Shown: in pieces, positions 16,164-25,000 of the stretch
Layout of the letters: each line of letters begins with the position of its first letter
Numbering within the stretch: position 1 is the stretch's first letter
Assembly: GCF_013249045.1 (NCBI RefSeq)
Contig: NZ_JABRWP010000007.1
Span: 114,807-178,806 of the forward strand
Direction: 5' to 3'
From: Winogradskyella eckloniae
Lineage (GTDB): Bacteria; Bacteroidota; Bacteroidia; Flavobacteriales; Flavobacteriaceae
DNA: 64,000 nt
Made by a program: the position numbers and the translations under genes
The notes under the pieces: generated by a model
Databases searched by the model: none
The model's input: only the letters and a program-made list of their open reading frames with translations
Told to the model about the DNA's origin: nothing

Positions 16164-17556
16164 ACAATCCCGCGATCCTATCGTCTTCTAAAATAGCTTC
16201 AGTTTCTGCATTTACTTTATATAAAATGTCTTTTAAATCGTCTTCTGATGATATAATTTTATCGGTTAGCATGTTTAGTATGGCCTTGTCTTGTGCGCGT
16301 CCTTTTAGCATGGCTTGTCTATAACCTATCTTCTCGTTAAAGGTAACTAAACTATATTTTGACGAATACTGATTCGGAAATTCTTTCTCCAGCGCCATTT
16401 CAATTTTTCGTTTTTCTTGAAAAATTGGATTTGCCACATGGCCTTTCATTTCATGGAAATTGTCAATGGCTAAATCGGCAATGGCATCAGTGTCTTTCTT
16501 TCGGTTTTTCTCGTAAGTTTCAAATATCGCTTCCCAATTGTCGAGATTTTGGTCTAGGACTTTATCAAATTCAACAACATCTTCAAAAGACGCGTTCATA
16601 CCTTGACCGTAAAAAGGGACGATAGCATGGGCAGAATCTCCCATCAATAGTGTATTTCCTTTATAATGCCATGGCGAACATTTTACAGTGCCTAATGATG
16701 CTGTTGGATTTTCAAAAAAGTCATCGACTAAATTTGGCATAATGGCTAACGCATCTGGAAACTCGTTTTGAAAAAATTCAGTTACAGCTTCTGGTGTAGT
16801 TAAATTATTGAAATTATATGTGCCTTCGTTATAACTTAGGAATAAAGTGACCGTAAAACTTCCGTCTAAATTTGGTAACGCAATAAGCATAAAGCTACTT
16901 CTAGGCCAAATGTGTAAAGCGTTTTTAAAGGTTTTGTAATCGCCAGTTTCGGTAGGTAAAAAACTAAGTTCTTTGTAACCATGACTTAAATACTCTTGCG
17001 AAAAACTGAATAAAAACTTCTTACCTAAATAATAACTTTTTCGCAATGCTGAACCTGCACCATCAGTTGCTATGATGCAATCTGCATCTTCTATAAATTC
17101 GTCTTTTGTATTATAATCTTGAAATAAAGCCGTGGTTTTTTCAAAATCTACCGATTTACATTTTTTATTGAAATGTATGGTAACGTTATCATGTTTTTCG
17201 GCTTCGGTTAGTAGTAAACCATTCAATTCTCCTCTAGAAATAGAATTGATATACTCGTAATCTCGACCGCTGTAATTAGACATAAAGGTGTTGCCTTCTT
17301 TATCGTGAAGCATTCTTCCATGCATAGGAATACATAATTCTTTTACTTTGTCTTCTATACCAACGAGTTTCATGGCTTTGTTACCTCTATCGGAAAAAGC
17401 TAAGTTGATAGAACGACCAGCAGATATGTCTGTGGTTCTTAGGTCTGGACGCATTTCGTAAACGGTTACGTTGTAGCCGCGTTGTCCTAGTCTTAGTGCT
17501 AAAAGACTCCCGCAGAGTCCTGCGCCAATGATTAGTATGTTTTGTTTGTTACTCAT
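16162..17556 (-). CDS. kmo: kynurenine 3-monooxygenase
   Basis: A 464-residue FAD-dependent hydroxylase. The start ATG at 17556 gives MSNKQNILIIGAGLCGSLLA with the dinucleotide-binding GxGxxG. A longer frame from 17622 only translates an inverted repeat. The second FAD motif is GDSAHAIVPFYGQGMNASFEDV, identical in layout to KMO. R and Y positions near the N-terminus (EMRPDLR, SINLAFSDRG) also fit KMO. It hydroxylates L-kynurenine with NADPH and O2. Kynureninase, the next enzyme, is encoded just upstream on the same strand. Confidence 0.92.
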   Translation of the reverse strand: MSNKQNILIIGAGLCGSLLALRLGQRGYNVTVYEMRPDLRTTDISAGRSINLAFSDRGNKAMKLVGIEDKVKELCIPMHGRMLHDKEGNTFMSNYSGRDYEYINSISRGELNGLLLTEAEKHDNVTIHFNKKCKSVDFEKTTALFQDYNTKDEFIEDADCIIATDGAGSALRKSYYLGKKFLFSFSQEYLSHGYKELSFLPTETGDYKTFKNALHIWPRSSFMLIALPNLDGSFTVTLFLSYNEGTYNFNNLTTPEAVTEFFQNEFPDALAIMPNLVDDFFENPTASLGTVKCSPWHYKGNTLLMGDSAHAIVPFYGQGMNASFEDVVEFDKVLDQNLDNWEAIFETYEKNRKKDTDAIADLAIDNFHEMKGHVANPIFQEKRKIEMALEKEFPNQYSSKYSLVTFNEKIGYRQAMLKGRAQDKAILNMLTDKIISSEDDLKDILYKVNAETEAILEDDRIAGL

Positions 17557-17570
17557 AATATTCTGTCTGG

Positions 17571-17614
17571 TCGAGCGCAGTCGAGACCTCTTATGACCTC
17601 TCGACTGCGCTCGA
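17571..17614. repeat. perfect 16-bp inverted repeat between kmo and kynU
   Basis: TCGAGCGCAGTCGAGA (17571-17586) and TCTCGACTGCGCTCGA (17599-17614) with a 12-bp spacer. This GC-rich palindrome stands out from its AT-rich surroundings. It lies in the kmo leader on the kynU-kmo transcript and could form a strong RNA hairpin there. The motif TCTCGACTGCGCTCGA is, from memory, a dispersed repeat in flavobacterial genomes. Confidence 0.9.
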
Positions 17615-17622
17615 GGTGACAC

Positions 17623-18897
17623 TTAGTTTTTATTCAAAATAGCTTTCATCTTTTCTACCATCCAGTAAACATCTTCAAATGAATTGTATAATGGTACTGG
17701 TGCACATCGTATCACATCTGGTTCGCGCCAATCGCTAATAACACCAGCTTCGGTTAATTTATCGTGTAAGGATTTGTCTGCATTTAACACTTGAATAGAG
17801 AGTTGACAACCTCGTTCTTCAGGGTTTTCTGGCGTAATAATTCTTATGGTGTCTTCACCTAAAGCTTTCAATAAAAATTCAAAATAACCGGTTAGTTTTT
17901 TCGATTTTTTTAGAATTTTATCAAATCCAACGTCATGAAACATATCTAGTGATGCTTTAATCGCAGCCATGGATAAAATTGGTGGATTACTGAGTTGCCA
18001 ACCTTCGGCTCCTGGTAAAACATCAAATTCGTGTCGCATATTAAAACGTGTGTCTTTATTGTGACTCCACCATCCTGTAAATCGGTTGAGGTCTTTGTCA
18101 TAAGCATGGCGCTCGTGCACAAAGCAACCCGATAAACTTCCTGGTCCTGAATTTAGATATTTATAAGTACACCAAACAGCAAAATCGGCTCCAGAATTAT
18201 GTAAATCTAAATAGACGTTTCCGGCTCCATGAGCACAATCAAATCCGACTTTACAGCCATAACTGTGTCCAAGGTCTGTGATACGTTTAAAATCGAAAAA
18301 CTGACCCGTATAATAATTAACACCACCAATCATAATTAAGGCTATCTCATTACCATGAGCTTCAAGAATGTCTTCTAAATCTTCGTAACGTAATAATTCT
18401 TCGTCTTTTCTAGGTTTCCAGAGAATTAATCCGTCTTTGTCATCGTAACCATGATGACGCAATTGGGATTCTACAGCATATTTATCTGAAGGAAAGGCAT
18501 CACTTTCAATAAGAATTTTATAGCGTTCTGTGGTTGGTTGGTAAAACGACGCCATCATAAAATGCAGATTCGCCGTTAAAGAATTCATTGTAACCACTTC
18601 AATAGGTTTAGCACCAACTAATTTGGCTGTGGCTTCTGTTAAAAATTCGTGATACGGTAACCAAGGGTTTTTAGCATCAGTATGACCTTCAACACCAAGA
18701 TTTGCCCAATCTTCTAGCTCTTGATTAATATAGTTTTTTGTTGCTTTTGGTTGCAAGCCAAGCGAGTTACCACAGAGGTAGATGAGCTCATTTCCCTTTT
18801 TGTCTTTTGGGATGTGAAACTGTGCTCTGTAACTAGATAATTCGTCTAATTCGTCTTGTTGTTTTGCGTAATCAAGACCAGGTTTATAGTTGGACAA
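17623..18897 (-). CDS. kynU: kynureninase
   Basis: A 424-residue PLP enzyme of fold type I. Family motifs visible are YLCGNSLGLQPK near residue 40, NSLTANLHFMM, GGVNYYTGQ, FDCAHGAGNV with the PLP-contacting Asp, and CTYKYLNSGPGSL with the Schiff-base lysine. It cleaves 3-hydroxykynurenine to 3-hydroxyanthranilate and alanine. It is the first gene of the minus-strand cluster kynU-kmo-RidA-lipoprotein-ALDH-SDR-nbaC-ACMSD. Tryptophan 2,3-dioxygenase and formamidase are not in the window. Confidence 0.94.
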   Translation of the reverse strand: MSNYKPGLDYAKQQDELDELSSYRAQFHIPKDKKGNELIYLCGNSLGLQPKATKNYINQELEDWANLGVEGHTDAKNPWLPYHEFLTEATAKLVGAKPIEVVTMNSLTANLHFMMASFYQPTTERYKILIESDAFPSDKYAVESQLRHHGYDDKDGLILWKPRKDEELLRYEDLEDILEAHGNEIALIMIGGVNYYTGQFFDFKRITDLGHSYGCKVGFDCAHGAGNVYLDLHNSGADFAVWCTYKYLNSGPGSLSGCFVHERHAYDKDLNRFTGWWSHNKDTRFNMRHEFDVLPGAEGWQLSNPPILSMAAIKASLDMFHDVGFDKILKKSKKLTGYFEFLLKALGEDTIRIITPENPEERGCQLSIQVLNADKSLHDKLTEAGVISDWREPDVIRCAPVPLYNSFEDVYWMVEKMKAILNKN

Positions 18898-19053
18898 AGT
18901 ATATTGAATTTTCGGTTATTAACAAAAATAAGATAATTAAATGGTTTTTTTGTAATAGATAAATGCCTGTATTGAAAGATGATTAATTTCTAGATTTAAA
19001 TTGTTTAATTGACAATATCTGCTTAGATTTAGAGTAATCAATCAATAACATAC

Positions 19054-20439
19054 ATGCTTAAGAATTTATGGTTGTCTTACCATCAATGGTATATTAAATA
19101 CGGTGGATTCTCAAAAGGAGAAACACAAGACGAATTGTCTTATTTTAGAGATAGACTTTTTATATCTATTCTGTTATTGGTTTTACCTTTAGGCCTGTTT
19201 TCATACATACCTAGTGCTATTTTTAGTGTTATGCTAGAAAAATGGAATGTATTCTACGTGGATACTTTGGCGTTTTTACTCATTTGTTTTTTGTTTTTTA
19301 ATAATAAAATGAGTTTAAGCCTTAAGAAAAAAGTGTTTTCAATTAACTTGTTTGTATTATCATTTGTGCTCGTTGTAAATTTAGGTTTAAAGAGCAGTAG
19401 TGGTTTGTTATTATTTATGTTATGTATTTTGGTAACGCTCTACAGTGGCAAAAAAGCAGGATTAATGACTGTATTCTATACCAGTTGTGTTTATGCTTTA
19501 TTGGCAGTTGCTTTTTACTATAAAATTGTTTACTTACCAATTTTTGAAAATGAAGTTATTGAAGTTGTTGTCATTGTATTTCTAAACAACATACTTTTTA
19601 TTTTAATGACTGTTTTTTCCGTTTCTTTTTTAATTGACCAGATTAATGCTGCGCTAATCAAAGAAAGTAAGTTGCAATCCGAGCTTGTAGAAAAACATAA
19701 AAATGTCATTATTGCTAAAGAAAGAGCAGAACAGTCTGATCAGTTAAAATCTGCATTTTTGGCGAATATGAGTCATGAAATAAGAACACCTATGTATGGT
19801 ATTTTAGGATCTGCAGAATTGTTGAGAGATTATCAAGATCAAAATGATAAAGACTTTAAGGCGTTTGTTGATGTTATAGAGCACAATGGTTCAAAATTAT
19901 TAGAAGTGATTTCTGGGATCTTAAATATTTCGCAAATTGAAACAGGTGTGATGTCTGTTAAGGTTAGTGCATTTAATGTTAAAGATGCTATAGCAACAGT
20001 TTGTAAGCCATTTGGAGCGGAAGCAAAGTTAAAGGGCGTTAATTTTATTTTAAAAAATAATATCAGTGAAACCGAAAGTATAATTCAATCCGATCAAGCC
20101 AAACTAGTTGTTATTTTAAAGAAACTAATAGAGAATGCTATTAAATTCACGTCCAAAGGAGATCGAATTGAAATACGTACAGTAAATGTTGGTACTAGAA
20201 TACAATTTTCAATTGAAGATACAGGTATTGGTGTGCCAGAGGATAAAATTGATACTATTTTTGATCCATTTTATCAGGTTGATATTTCTAATAAAAATGC
20301 GTTGCATGGCTCAGGTATTGGGTTGTCTATAGCTAAAGCTTATGTGAAATTATTAGGAGGTAATTTAACGATAGAAAGCCAAGAAGGTTTTGGGTCTACA
20401 TTTACATTTGGTGTTGATCGTCATTTAAAATCATCATAA
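19054..20439 (+). CDS. membrane sensor histidine kinase
   Basis: A 461-residue protein. The N-terminal sensor region (residues about 30-195) holds five to six membrane helices with little extracytoplasmic sequence. A short coiled linker leads to the HisKA domain with phospho-acceptor H241 in NMSHEIRTP. The HATPase domain follows with DTGIGVPED and GSGIGLSIAKAY boxes. No receiver domain and no response regulator gene adjoin it, so its partner is unknown. It is divergent from kynU. Confidence 0.9.
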   Translation: MLKNLWLSYHQWYIKYGGFSKGETQDELSYFRDRLFISILLLVLPLGLFSYIPSAIFSVMLEKWNVFYVDTLAFLLICFLFFNNKMSLSLKKKVFSINLFVLSFVLVVNLGLKSSSGLLLFMLCILVTLYSGKKAGLMTVFYTSCVYALLAVAFYYKIVYLPIFENEVIEVVVIVFLNNILFILMTVFSVSFLIDQINAALIKESKLQSELVEKHKNVIIAKERAEQSDQLKSAFLANMSHEIRTPMYGILGSAELLRDYQDQNDKDFKAFVDVIEHNGSKLLEVISGILNISQIETGVMSVKVSAFNVKDAIATVCKPFGAEAKLKGVNFILKNNISETESIIQSDQAKLVVILKKLIENAIKFTSKGDRIEIRTVNVGTRIQFSIEDTGIGVPEDKIDTIFDPFYQVDISNKNALHGSGIGLSIAKAYVKLLGGNLTIESQEGFGSTFTFGVDRHLKSS

Positions 20440-20464
20440 ATGTTTAAAGAACCTATAAAAAAAA

Positions 20465-20531
<67 letters not shown>

Positions 20532-20621
20532 CGCCAAAAGGCGGAAAATGTAAGCTATGCATTATAAATAATCTTAAAACGCGAATCTTACATTATAGAC
20601 TACAAATGTAATGCCATACTA

Positions 20622-21302
20622 CTAGTTTTCCAAAGTAATGCTAACATCTGTAAAATTAAGATTCCAATTCTTATTGGCCATTTTATGTGCTGTGGCAATT
20701 TTAATGCCGTTATAAGTTTTATAGTTTTCAAAAGTTGTTGTTAAAGAAGGTTCTTTAGCATTTCCTTTTCTAAAAACCCATTCTCTAATGATAAAGTCAT
20801 TATCGTAATAAATATCATAAGCATCACCAGGCGTATAACCACCTTCATTAGGATAGGTAATGGTTAACATATTTAATTGCATTTTGCTAATTGGTGCTAT
20901 CGTAAATATTGGTTGTGATATTTCTGCAGCGCTATCCCAAACTAATTGAAAAGGGACTAGTAACCAAAATTTATCATTAATGAATTCTTGGTCTACGCCA
21001 ATATGTGTACTATCCATTTTGCTTCTGGTGTATGCAATGCTCGTTTCGCCAGTCGTCATTTTTATTTTATCTGTTTTAGGCAACCATGTCCAAGACCTTC
21101 CATTACCTTTAATAGTATCTCTATCAACTTGAAATGTGAATTTTACTTCAGATACATTTTTCCAGTGTACAAAACCATGTGCATTAGCAATTTTTTCGAC
21201 TAAAGTTGTATTTAGATCATCATCAGTTTGAATTTTTTGTCTGTCGGATTTACAATTAAAGACCAGTAGCAGGCAGATTAAACCAAGGTATAAAGGTTTC
21301 AT
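20622..21302 (-). CDS. lipoprotein of the DUF6503-like type
   Basis: A 226-residue protein. Start ATG at 21302 gives MKPLYLGLICLLLVFNCKS with a lipobox ending in C17. The earlier frame start at 21341 would overlap the -7 box and the divergent gene. The mature part is beta-rich with GNGRSWTWLPKTDKI, a long GDAYDIYYDNDFIIREWVFRKG stretch, and a closing NGIKIATAHKM. That layout is like LolA/LolB-type lipoprotein-carrier folds. I assign DUF6503 only tentatively. Function unknown. Confidence 0.65.
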   Translation of the reverse strand: MKPLYLGLICLLLVFNCKSDRQKIQTDDDLNTTLVEKIANAHGFVHWKNVSEVKFTFQVDRDTIKGNGRSWTWLPKTDKIKMTTGETSIAYTRSKMDSTHIGVDQEFINDKFWLLVPFQLVWDSAAEISQPIFTIAPISKMQLNMLTITYPNEGGYTPGDAYDIYYDNDFIIREWVFRKGNAKEPSLTTTFENYKTYNGIKIATAHKMANKNWNLNFTDVSITLEN

Positions 21303-21328
21303 ATTAAAAAGTTGTTTTAAATTACATG

Positions 21329-21336
21329 CAAAATTA
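21329..21336 (-). promoter_or_regulatory. -7 box (TAATTTTG) of the DUF6503-like gene
   Basis: Minus-strand match to TAnnTTTG, 27-34 bp upstream of the ATG at 21302. It supports that ATG over the longer reading frame. Confidence 0.45.
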
Positions 21337-21343
21337 ACCAACC

Positions 21344-22153
21344 ATGAAAGAGAATTCGAATTATTTTGAAGTAAATAAAGTAACTTGGAATAAAAAAGTA
21401 GCTATACATGCTCAAAGTGAAATGTACAATATGAAGGCGTTTAAAAACGGAAAAACATCTTTAATGCCTTATGAACTTAAGGCACTTGGTAATGTTGAAG
21501 GGAAGTCTTTATTGCATTTGCAGTGTCATTTTGGTCAAGATACATTGAGTTGGAGTAGAATGGGCGCAAAGTGTGTAGGTGTAGATCTAAGTGATGAAGG
21601 TGTAAAATTAGCAAAGCAATTAAATGAGGAATTAAACTTAGATGCTGAGTTTGTTTGTTGTAACGTTTTAGATACATCACAGCATATTACCGAAACTTTT
21701 GATATTGTTTTTACAAGTTACGGCACCATAGGTTGGTTGCCAGATTTAAAACCATGGGCAACAATGATTGCAGAGCGCTTAAAGGTAGGAGGTACATTTT
21801 ATATTGTGGAGTTTCATCCTATTGCGTGGATGTTTGATTATGTGGATGGGCAACCAAAAATGAAATATCATTACAGTCAAGATGAGGTGATCTATGAAGA
21901 GTATGAAGGCACTTATGCGAATCAAAATTCAAAAATGATGAGTAAAGAATATGGTTGGAATCATGGATTAAGCGAAGTCGTTAATTCACTAATTGAAGCC
22001 GGTTTGCAAATTGAGTTCCTCAATGAATATGATGAAAGTCCGTATGATGTATTTCCTGATTTAATAAAAACGGAGTCTGGAATGTATGTTATGGAAAATC
22101 AATTCTTTCCTATGATTTTTGAGTTGAAGGCTACTAAGAAGGAGCCCCTTTAA
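21344..22153 (+). CDS. class I SAM-dependent methyltransferase
   Basis: A 269-residue protein. SAM motif I appears as LLHLQCHFGQDTLSW near residues 51-65, followed by the acidic AKCVGVDLSDEGV and motif IV TFDIVFTSYGTIGWLPD. The C-terminal lid is long. The substrate cannot be predicted. Its last codons (KKEPL) run into a REP-type palindrome at 22141, so the C-terminus is partly encoded by repeat DNA. Confidence 0.85.
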   Translation: MKENSNYFEVNKVTWNKKVAIHAQSEMYNMKAFKNGKTSLMPYELKALGNVEGKSLLHLQCHFGQDTLSWSRMGAKCVGVDLSDEGVKLAKQLNEELNLDAEFVCCNVLDTSQHITETFDIVFTSYGTIGWLPDLKPWATMIAERLKVGGTFYIVEFHPIAWMFDYVDGQPKMKYHYSQDEVIYEEYEGTYANQNSKMMSKEYGWNHGLSEVVNSLIEAGLQIEFLNEYDESPYDVFPDLIKTESGMYVMENQFFPMIFELKATKKEPL

Positions 22154-22171
22154 TTCCCCAAAGGGGAAAAC
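22141..22171. repeat. REP-type palindrome overlapping a gene end
   Basis: GGAGCCCCTTTAATTCCCC then AAAGGGGAAA: the same unit as the left arm at 16034. It covers the stop codon of the methyltransferase. Confidence 0.7.
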
Positions 22172-22205
22172 TGTACAATCTCAATTTATATTAATAGTAC
22201 CTGAA

Positions 22206-22282
22206 AACCTAGTAAATTTTAAAATCTACTAGGTTTATATAAATATCTAGACCTGCTAGATTAAAAAAAAACCTGCTAGGTC
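22206..22282. repeat. AACCTnnTAGGTT-type intergenic palindromes
   Basis: Two palindromes lie between convergent genes. AACCTAGTAAATTTT / AAAATCTACTAGGTT is at 22206-22235. A pair of ACCTGCTAG copies (ACCTGCTAGATT and ACCTGCTAGGTC) is at about 22251-22282. They may terminate transcription from both sides. The first belongs to the same family as 40144-40174. Confidence 0.6.
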
Positions 22283-22291
22283 TAATTTTGA

Positions 22292-22954
22292 TTAATGCTT
22301 TTCATCTTCTTTTAGTAGCTCAGGAAACTTAGCTTTAAATCTATTTAATCTCGGAATCGAAACGTTTCTGATATAACCATGATTAGGATGTCGTTTTTCA
22401 AAGTTTTGGTGGTAATCTTCACCAACCCAAAATTTTTGAAAAGGATAAACCTCTGCAGCAATTGTAGCATCTAATTCTTCAGCTAAAGCCGCTTTTTTCT
22501 CCTCAATTATTTTCTTTTGCTCATCGTTTTGATAAAAAATAATAGAACGGTATTGCGAACCATGATCTGGACCTTGTCCATTAACTTGAATCGGATTCTG
22601 AGAGCCAAAATACACATCAACTAATTCGGAAAAACTAATGATGTCTGGATCGTAAATAATCTCAACGGCTTCTGCATGGCCAGTTTTACCCGTATTACTT
22701 GCTTCATAGGTTGGGTGTTCTGTAAATCCTCCAGAATAGCCAGAGATCGATTCGTCCACACCTTTTACACTTTCAAATATGGCTTCTACACACCAAAAAC
22801 AACCACTTGCAAAGTAGGCTCTCGCTTTGCCATCTTCTAACGGAACGACCACTGGTTCGGCTTCAATGACAGCTTGCTGTTTTGGATTATTTTGGGCTTG
22901 ATTATGACAATTACATAGTAATGTAATCGCTAGTAGTAATAATATCTTTTTCAT
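22292..22954 (-). CDS. msrA: peptide-methionine (S)-S-oxide reductase, lipoprotein
   Basis: A 220-residue protein. A lipoprotein-type signal (LLAITLLCNC) precedes the MsrA domain. The catalytic motif GCFWC has C52 and W54, followed by the family signature SGYSGGFTEHPTYE, TGHAEAVEIIYDP and NGQGPDHGSQYRS. The C-terminal stretch lacks the MsrA resolving-cysteine pair and has no fused MsrB domain. It reduces methionine-S-sulfoxide in exported proteins. Confidence 0.92.
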   Translation of the reverse strand: MKKILLLLAITLLCNCHNQAQNNPKQQAVIEAEPVVVPLEDGKARAYFASGCFWCVEAIFESVKGVDESISGYSGGFTEHPTYEASNTGKTGHAEAVEIIYDPDIISFSELVDVYFGSQNPIQVNGQGPDHGSQYRSIIFYQNDEQKKIIEEKKAALAEELDATIAAEVYPFQKFWVGEDYHQNFEKRHPNHGYIRNVSIPRLNRFKAKFPELLKEDEKH

Positions 22955-23023
22955 AATGACTTTTTTTTTGGGATAGTCGTCATAAAATACAAATCCTTAA
23001 GTTTAATTTTTTTAAAGTTTTCT

Positions 23024-23056
23024 TAAAAAAAAAGCCTTTGCGATATGCAAAGGCTT
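23024..23056 (-). terminator. rho-independent terminator
   Basis: AAGCCTTTGC-gatat-GCAAAGGCTT with a nine-T tract on the minus strand. It lies 22 bp after the stop of the coiled-coil protein gene, between it and msrA. Confidence 0.85.
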
Positions 23057-23077
23057 AACTCTTATTTAGAATGCTGA

Positions 23078-23863
23078 TTATTTGCTTAATTTGGCAAACA
23101 ATTTATTCATTTTTACTTTTTCTTCTTCAGCTAATACAGAATCCACTAAGATACGTCCACTGTGCTCATCCGTAATAACTTTTTTGCGAGATGCTATTTC
23201 TACTTGCACTTGTGGAGGGATAGTAAAGAAAGATCCACCAGAAGCACCACGCTCAATAGCTACAACTGCTAAACCATTTTTAACGTTGTTTCTAATTCTA
23301 AGGTATGCTTTTACTAAACGCTCATCAATTTTCTTTTGAAAATCTAAAGACTTATCAATTAGAGCTTCTTCTTCTTTTTCAGTTTCCTTTAAAATTTCGT
23401 TTAGCTCTCCTTTTTTGTGCTTTAAATGCGCATTACGATCTTTTAAGCGCTCCTTAGTTTCAGAAATGATTACTTTTTTCTGCTCTATTTGCGCTTTAAA
23501 TTCTTTAATGTGCTTTTCAGCTAATTGGATTTCTAATTCTTGAAATTCAACTTCTTTGGTCAATGAGTTATATTCTCTGTTATTTCTAACATTTTTTTGT
23601 TGCTCACTGTATTTTTTAATTAAAGCTTTTGCTTCTTCAATTAAATTTTTCTTCCCTTTAATTTCGTCGTCAATAATAGTAAGACTATCATTTAGCTTTT
23701 CCATTCTTAAGTTAAGTCCTTCAACTTCGTCTTCTAAATCTCTAACTTCTAACGGAAGCTCACCTCTGACATTTCTTATTTCATCTACTCTAGAGTCAAT
23801 CAATTGTAAATCATATAGTGCTCTTAATCGCTCTTCAACAGAAAGTTCAGCCTTTTTTGCCAT
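23078..23863 (-). CDS. coiled-coil protein related to C4-type zinc-ribbon proteins, without cysteines
   Basis: A 261-residue protein. Residues about 35-180 form a long coiled coil made of E, K, L and I heptads. The C-terminal part (SFFTIPPQVQVEIASRKKVITDEHSGRIL) aligns by eye with the zinc-ribbon domain of the DUF164/CdsZ-like family, where CxxC pairs sit at GASGGS and DEHSGR. This protein has no cysteine at all, so the zinc ribbon is lost or replaced. The gene follows the Nif3-like gene by 2 bp, a conserved pairing in this phylum. Confidence 0.85.
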   Translation of the reverse strand: MAKKAELSVEERLRALYDLQLIDSRVDEIRNVRGELPLEVRDLEDEVEGLNLRMEKLNDSLTIIDDEIKGKKNLIEEAKALIKKYSEQQKNVRNNREYNSLTKEVEFQELEIQLAEKHIKEFKAQIEQKKVIISETKERLKDRNAHLKHKKGELNEILKETEKEEEALIDKSLDFQKKIDERLVKAYLRIRNNVKNGLAVVAIERGASGGSFFTIPPQVQVEIASRKKVITDEHSGRILVDSVLAEEEKVKMNKLFAKLSK

Positions 23864-23865
23864 AA

Positions 23866-24960
23866 TTATAAATACTTTATCGGATTTGTATTTGTCTTTG
23901 ATAAAATGATTGCAAAATTAGTAATTTTTTTTGAGAGATAGTCTACTAAAAACGATTTTGTGAACTGTTCACTTTCATAATGCCCAATATCAGCTAAAAC
24001 AATATCGTTTTCGGCGGTAAAAAAATCATGATATTTTAGGTCTGAAGTGACCAAAAGGTCTGCATTGGCCGCTTTTGCAGCTGAAATTGCAAAACTCCCT
24101 GAGCCACCTAAAACTGCAATTCGTTGTATGGGTTTATTTAGAGATTTTGAATGCCTTATGCAGGCTGTATTCATTTTAGTTTTAATATATTTTAAACAAT
24201 CTTCTGTTTTCATGGCAGTTTTGAGCTCGCCAATCATGCCCATACCAATTTTCTGGTTGGTGTTTTCTAAAGTACTTATTTCATAGGCGACCTCTTCATA
24301 AGGATGCGCTGCAAATAATGCTTTTAATAGTTGAGGTTCTAAATGTTTTTGAAATGTAACAGAAATAGCTGTTTCATTTTCTGTATGTAATTCCCCTTTT
24401 TTGCCAATTACAGGATTCGCATGTTCATTCCCTAAATATGTGCCTTGTCCTTCTACGTTAAAACTACAAGATTCGTAATTGCCTAATGCGCCTGCACCTG
24501 CAGAAAATAGAGCAGATCTTAAGGCTTCGGCATTTGCTGTAGGTACATAGGTTTGTAGTTTTTTAATTGTACCAGATTGCGGTATTAATATTTTTTTATG
24601 TGTTAATTCTAATTGATTACAAATTATTGAATTTACACCATTATAAGCGTTATCTAGAGCCGTGTGGATTGAGAAAATCGCAATTTGATGTTGTATGGCT
24701 TTGATAACGACGCGTTCTACATAGGTTTTTCCTGTTAATTTTTTTAAGCCTGAAAATATAATAGGATGAAAACTTACAATTAAGTTGCATTTTTTTTCAA
24801 TGGCTTCATCCACAACTGCTTCGAGCGTGTCTAATGTTACTAAGATACCCGACACCTTATTGTTTTTGTCACCAACCAATAAGCCTACATTATCAAAATC
24901 TTCAGCATAAGCTAAAGGTGCTAAGTTGTGTAAGTGATTAATTACGTCTTGTATAATCAT
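23866..24960 (-). CDS. Nif3-like dinuclear metal-centre hexameric protein
   Basis: A 364-residue protein. The N-terminal metal-site motifs are VSFHPIIFSGLKKLTGKTYVER and SIHTALDNAYNGVN. The C-terminal site is LGGSGSFAI, LVTSDLKYHDFF and DIGHYESEQF. A middle insertion of about 130 residues (LQTYVPTANAEALRSALFSAGAG ... HPYEEVAYEI) resembles the CutA/PII-like domain of long Nif3 proteins. Its role is unclear; some members act as GTP cyclohydrolase-like or metal-storage proteins. Probable operon with the coiled-coil gene. Confidence 0.9.
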   Translation of the reverse strand: MIIQDVINHLHNLAPLAYAEDFDNVGLLVGDKNNKVSGILVTLDTLEAVVDEAIEKKCNLIVSFHPIIFSGLKKLTGKTYVERVVIKAIQHQIAIFSIHTALDNAYNGVNSIICNQLELTHKKILIPQSGTIKKLQTYVPTANAEALRSALFSAGAGALGNYESCSFNVEGQGTYLGNEHANPVIGKKGELHTENETAISVTFQKHLEPQLLKALFAAHPYEEVAYEISTLENTNQKIGMGMIGELKTAMKTEDCLKYIKTKMNTACIRHSKSLNKPIQRIAVLGGSGSFAISAAKAANADLLVTSDLKYHDFFTAENDIVLADIGHYESEQFTKSFLVDYLSKKITNFAIILSKTNTNPIKYL

Positions 24961-24965
24961 AAGTG

Positions 24966-24973
24966 TATATTTG
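24966..24973 (+). promoter_or_regulatory. -7 box (TATATTTG) of lpxK
   Basis: Match to TAnnTTTG, 28 bp upstream of the GTG start of lpxK, in the divergent gap with the Nif3-like gene. No clear -33 element. Confidence 0.5.
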
Positions 24974-25000
24974 TTTCAAAAATAATATAATTTAGTACTC

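Noticed and set aside
23078..24960. Frameshift between the Nif3-like and coiled-coil genes
   Set aside because: Both are full length with their own starts and stops, 2 bp apart; this is normal operon spacing.
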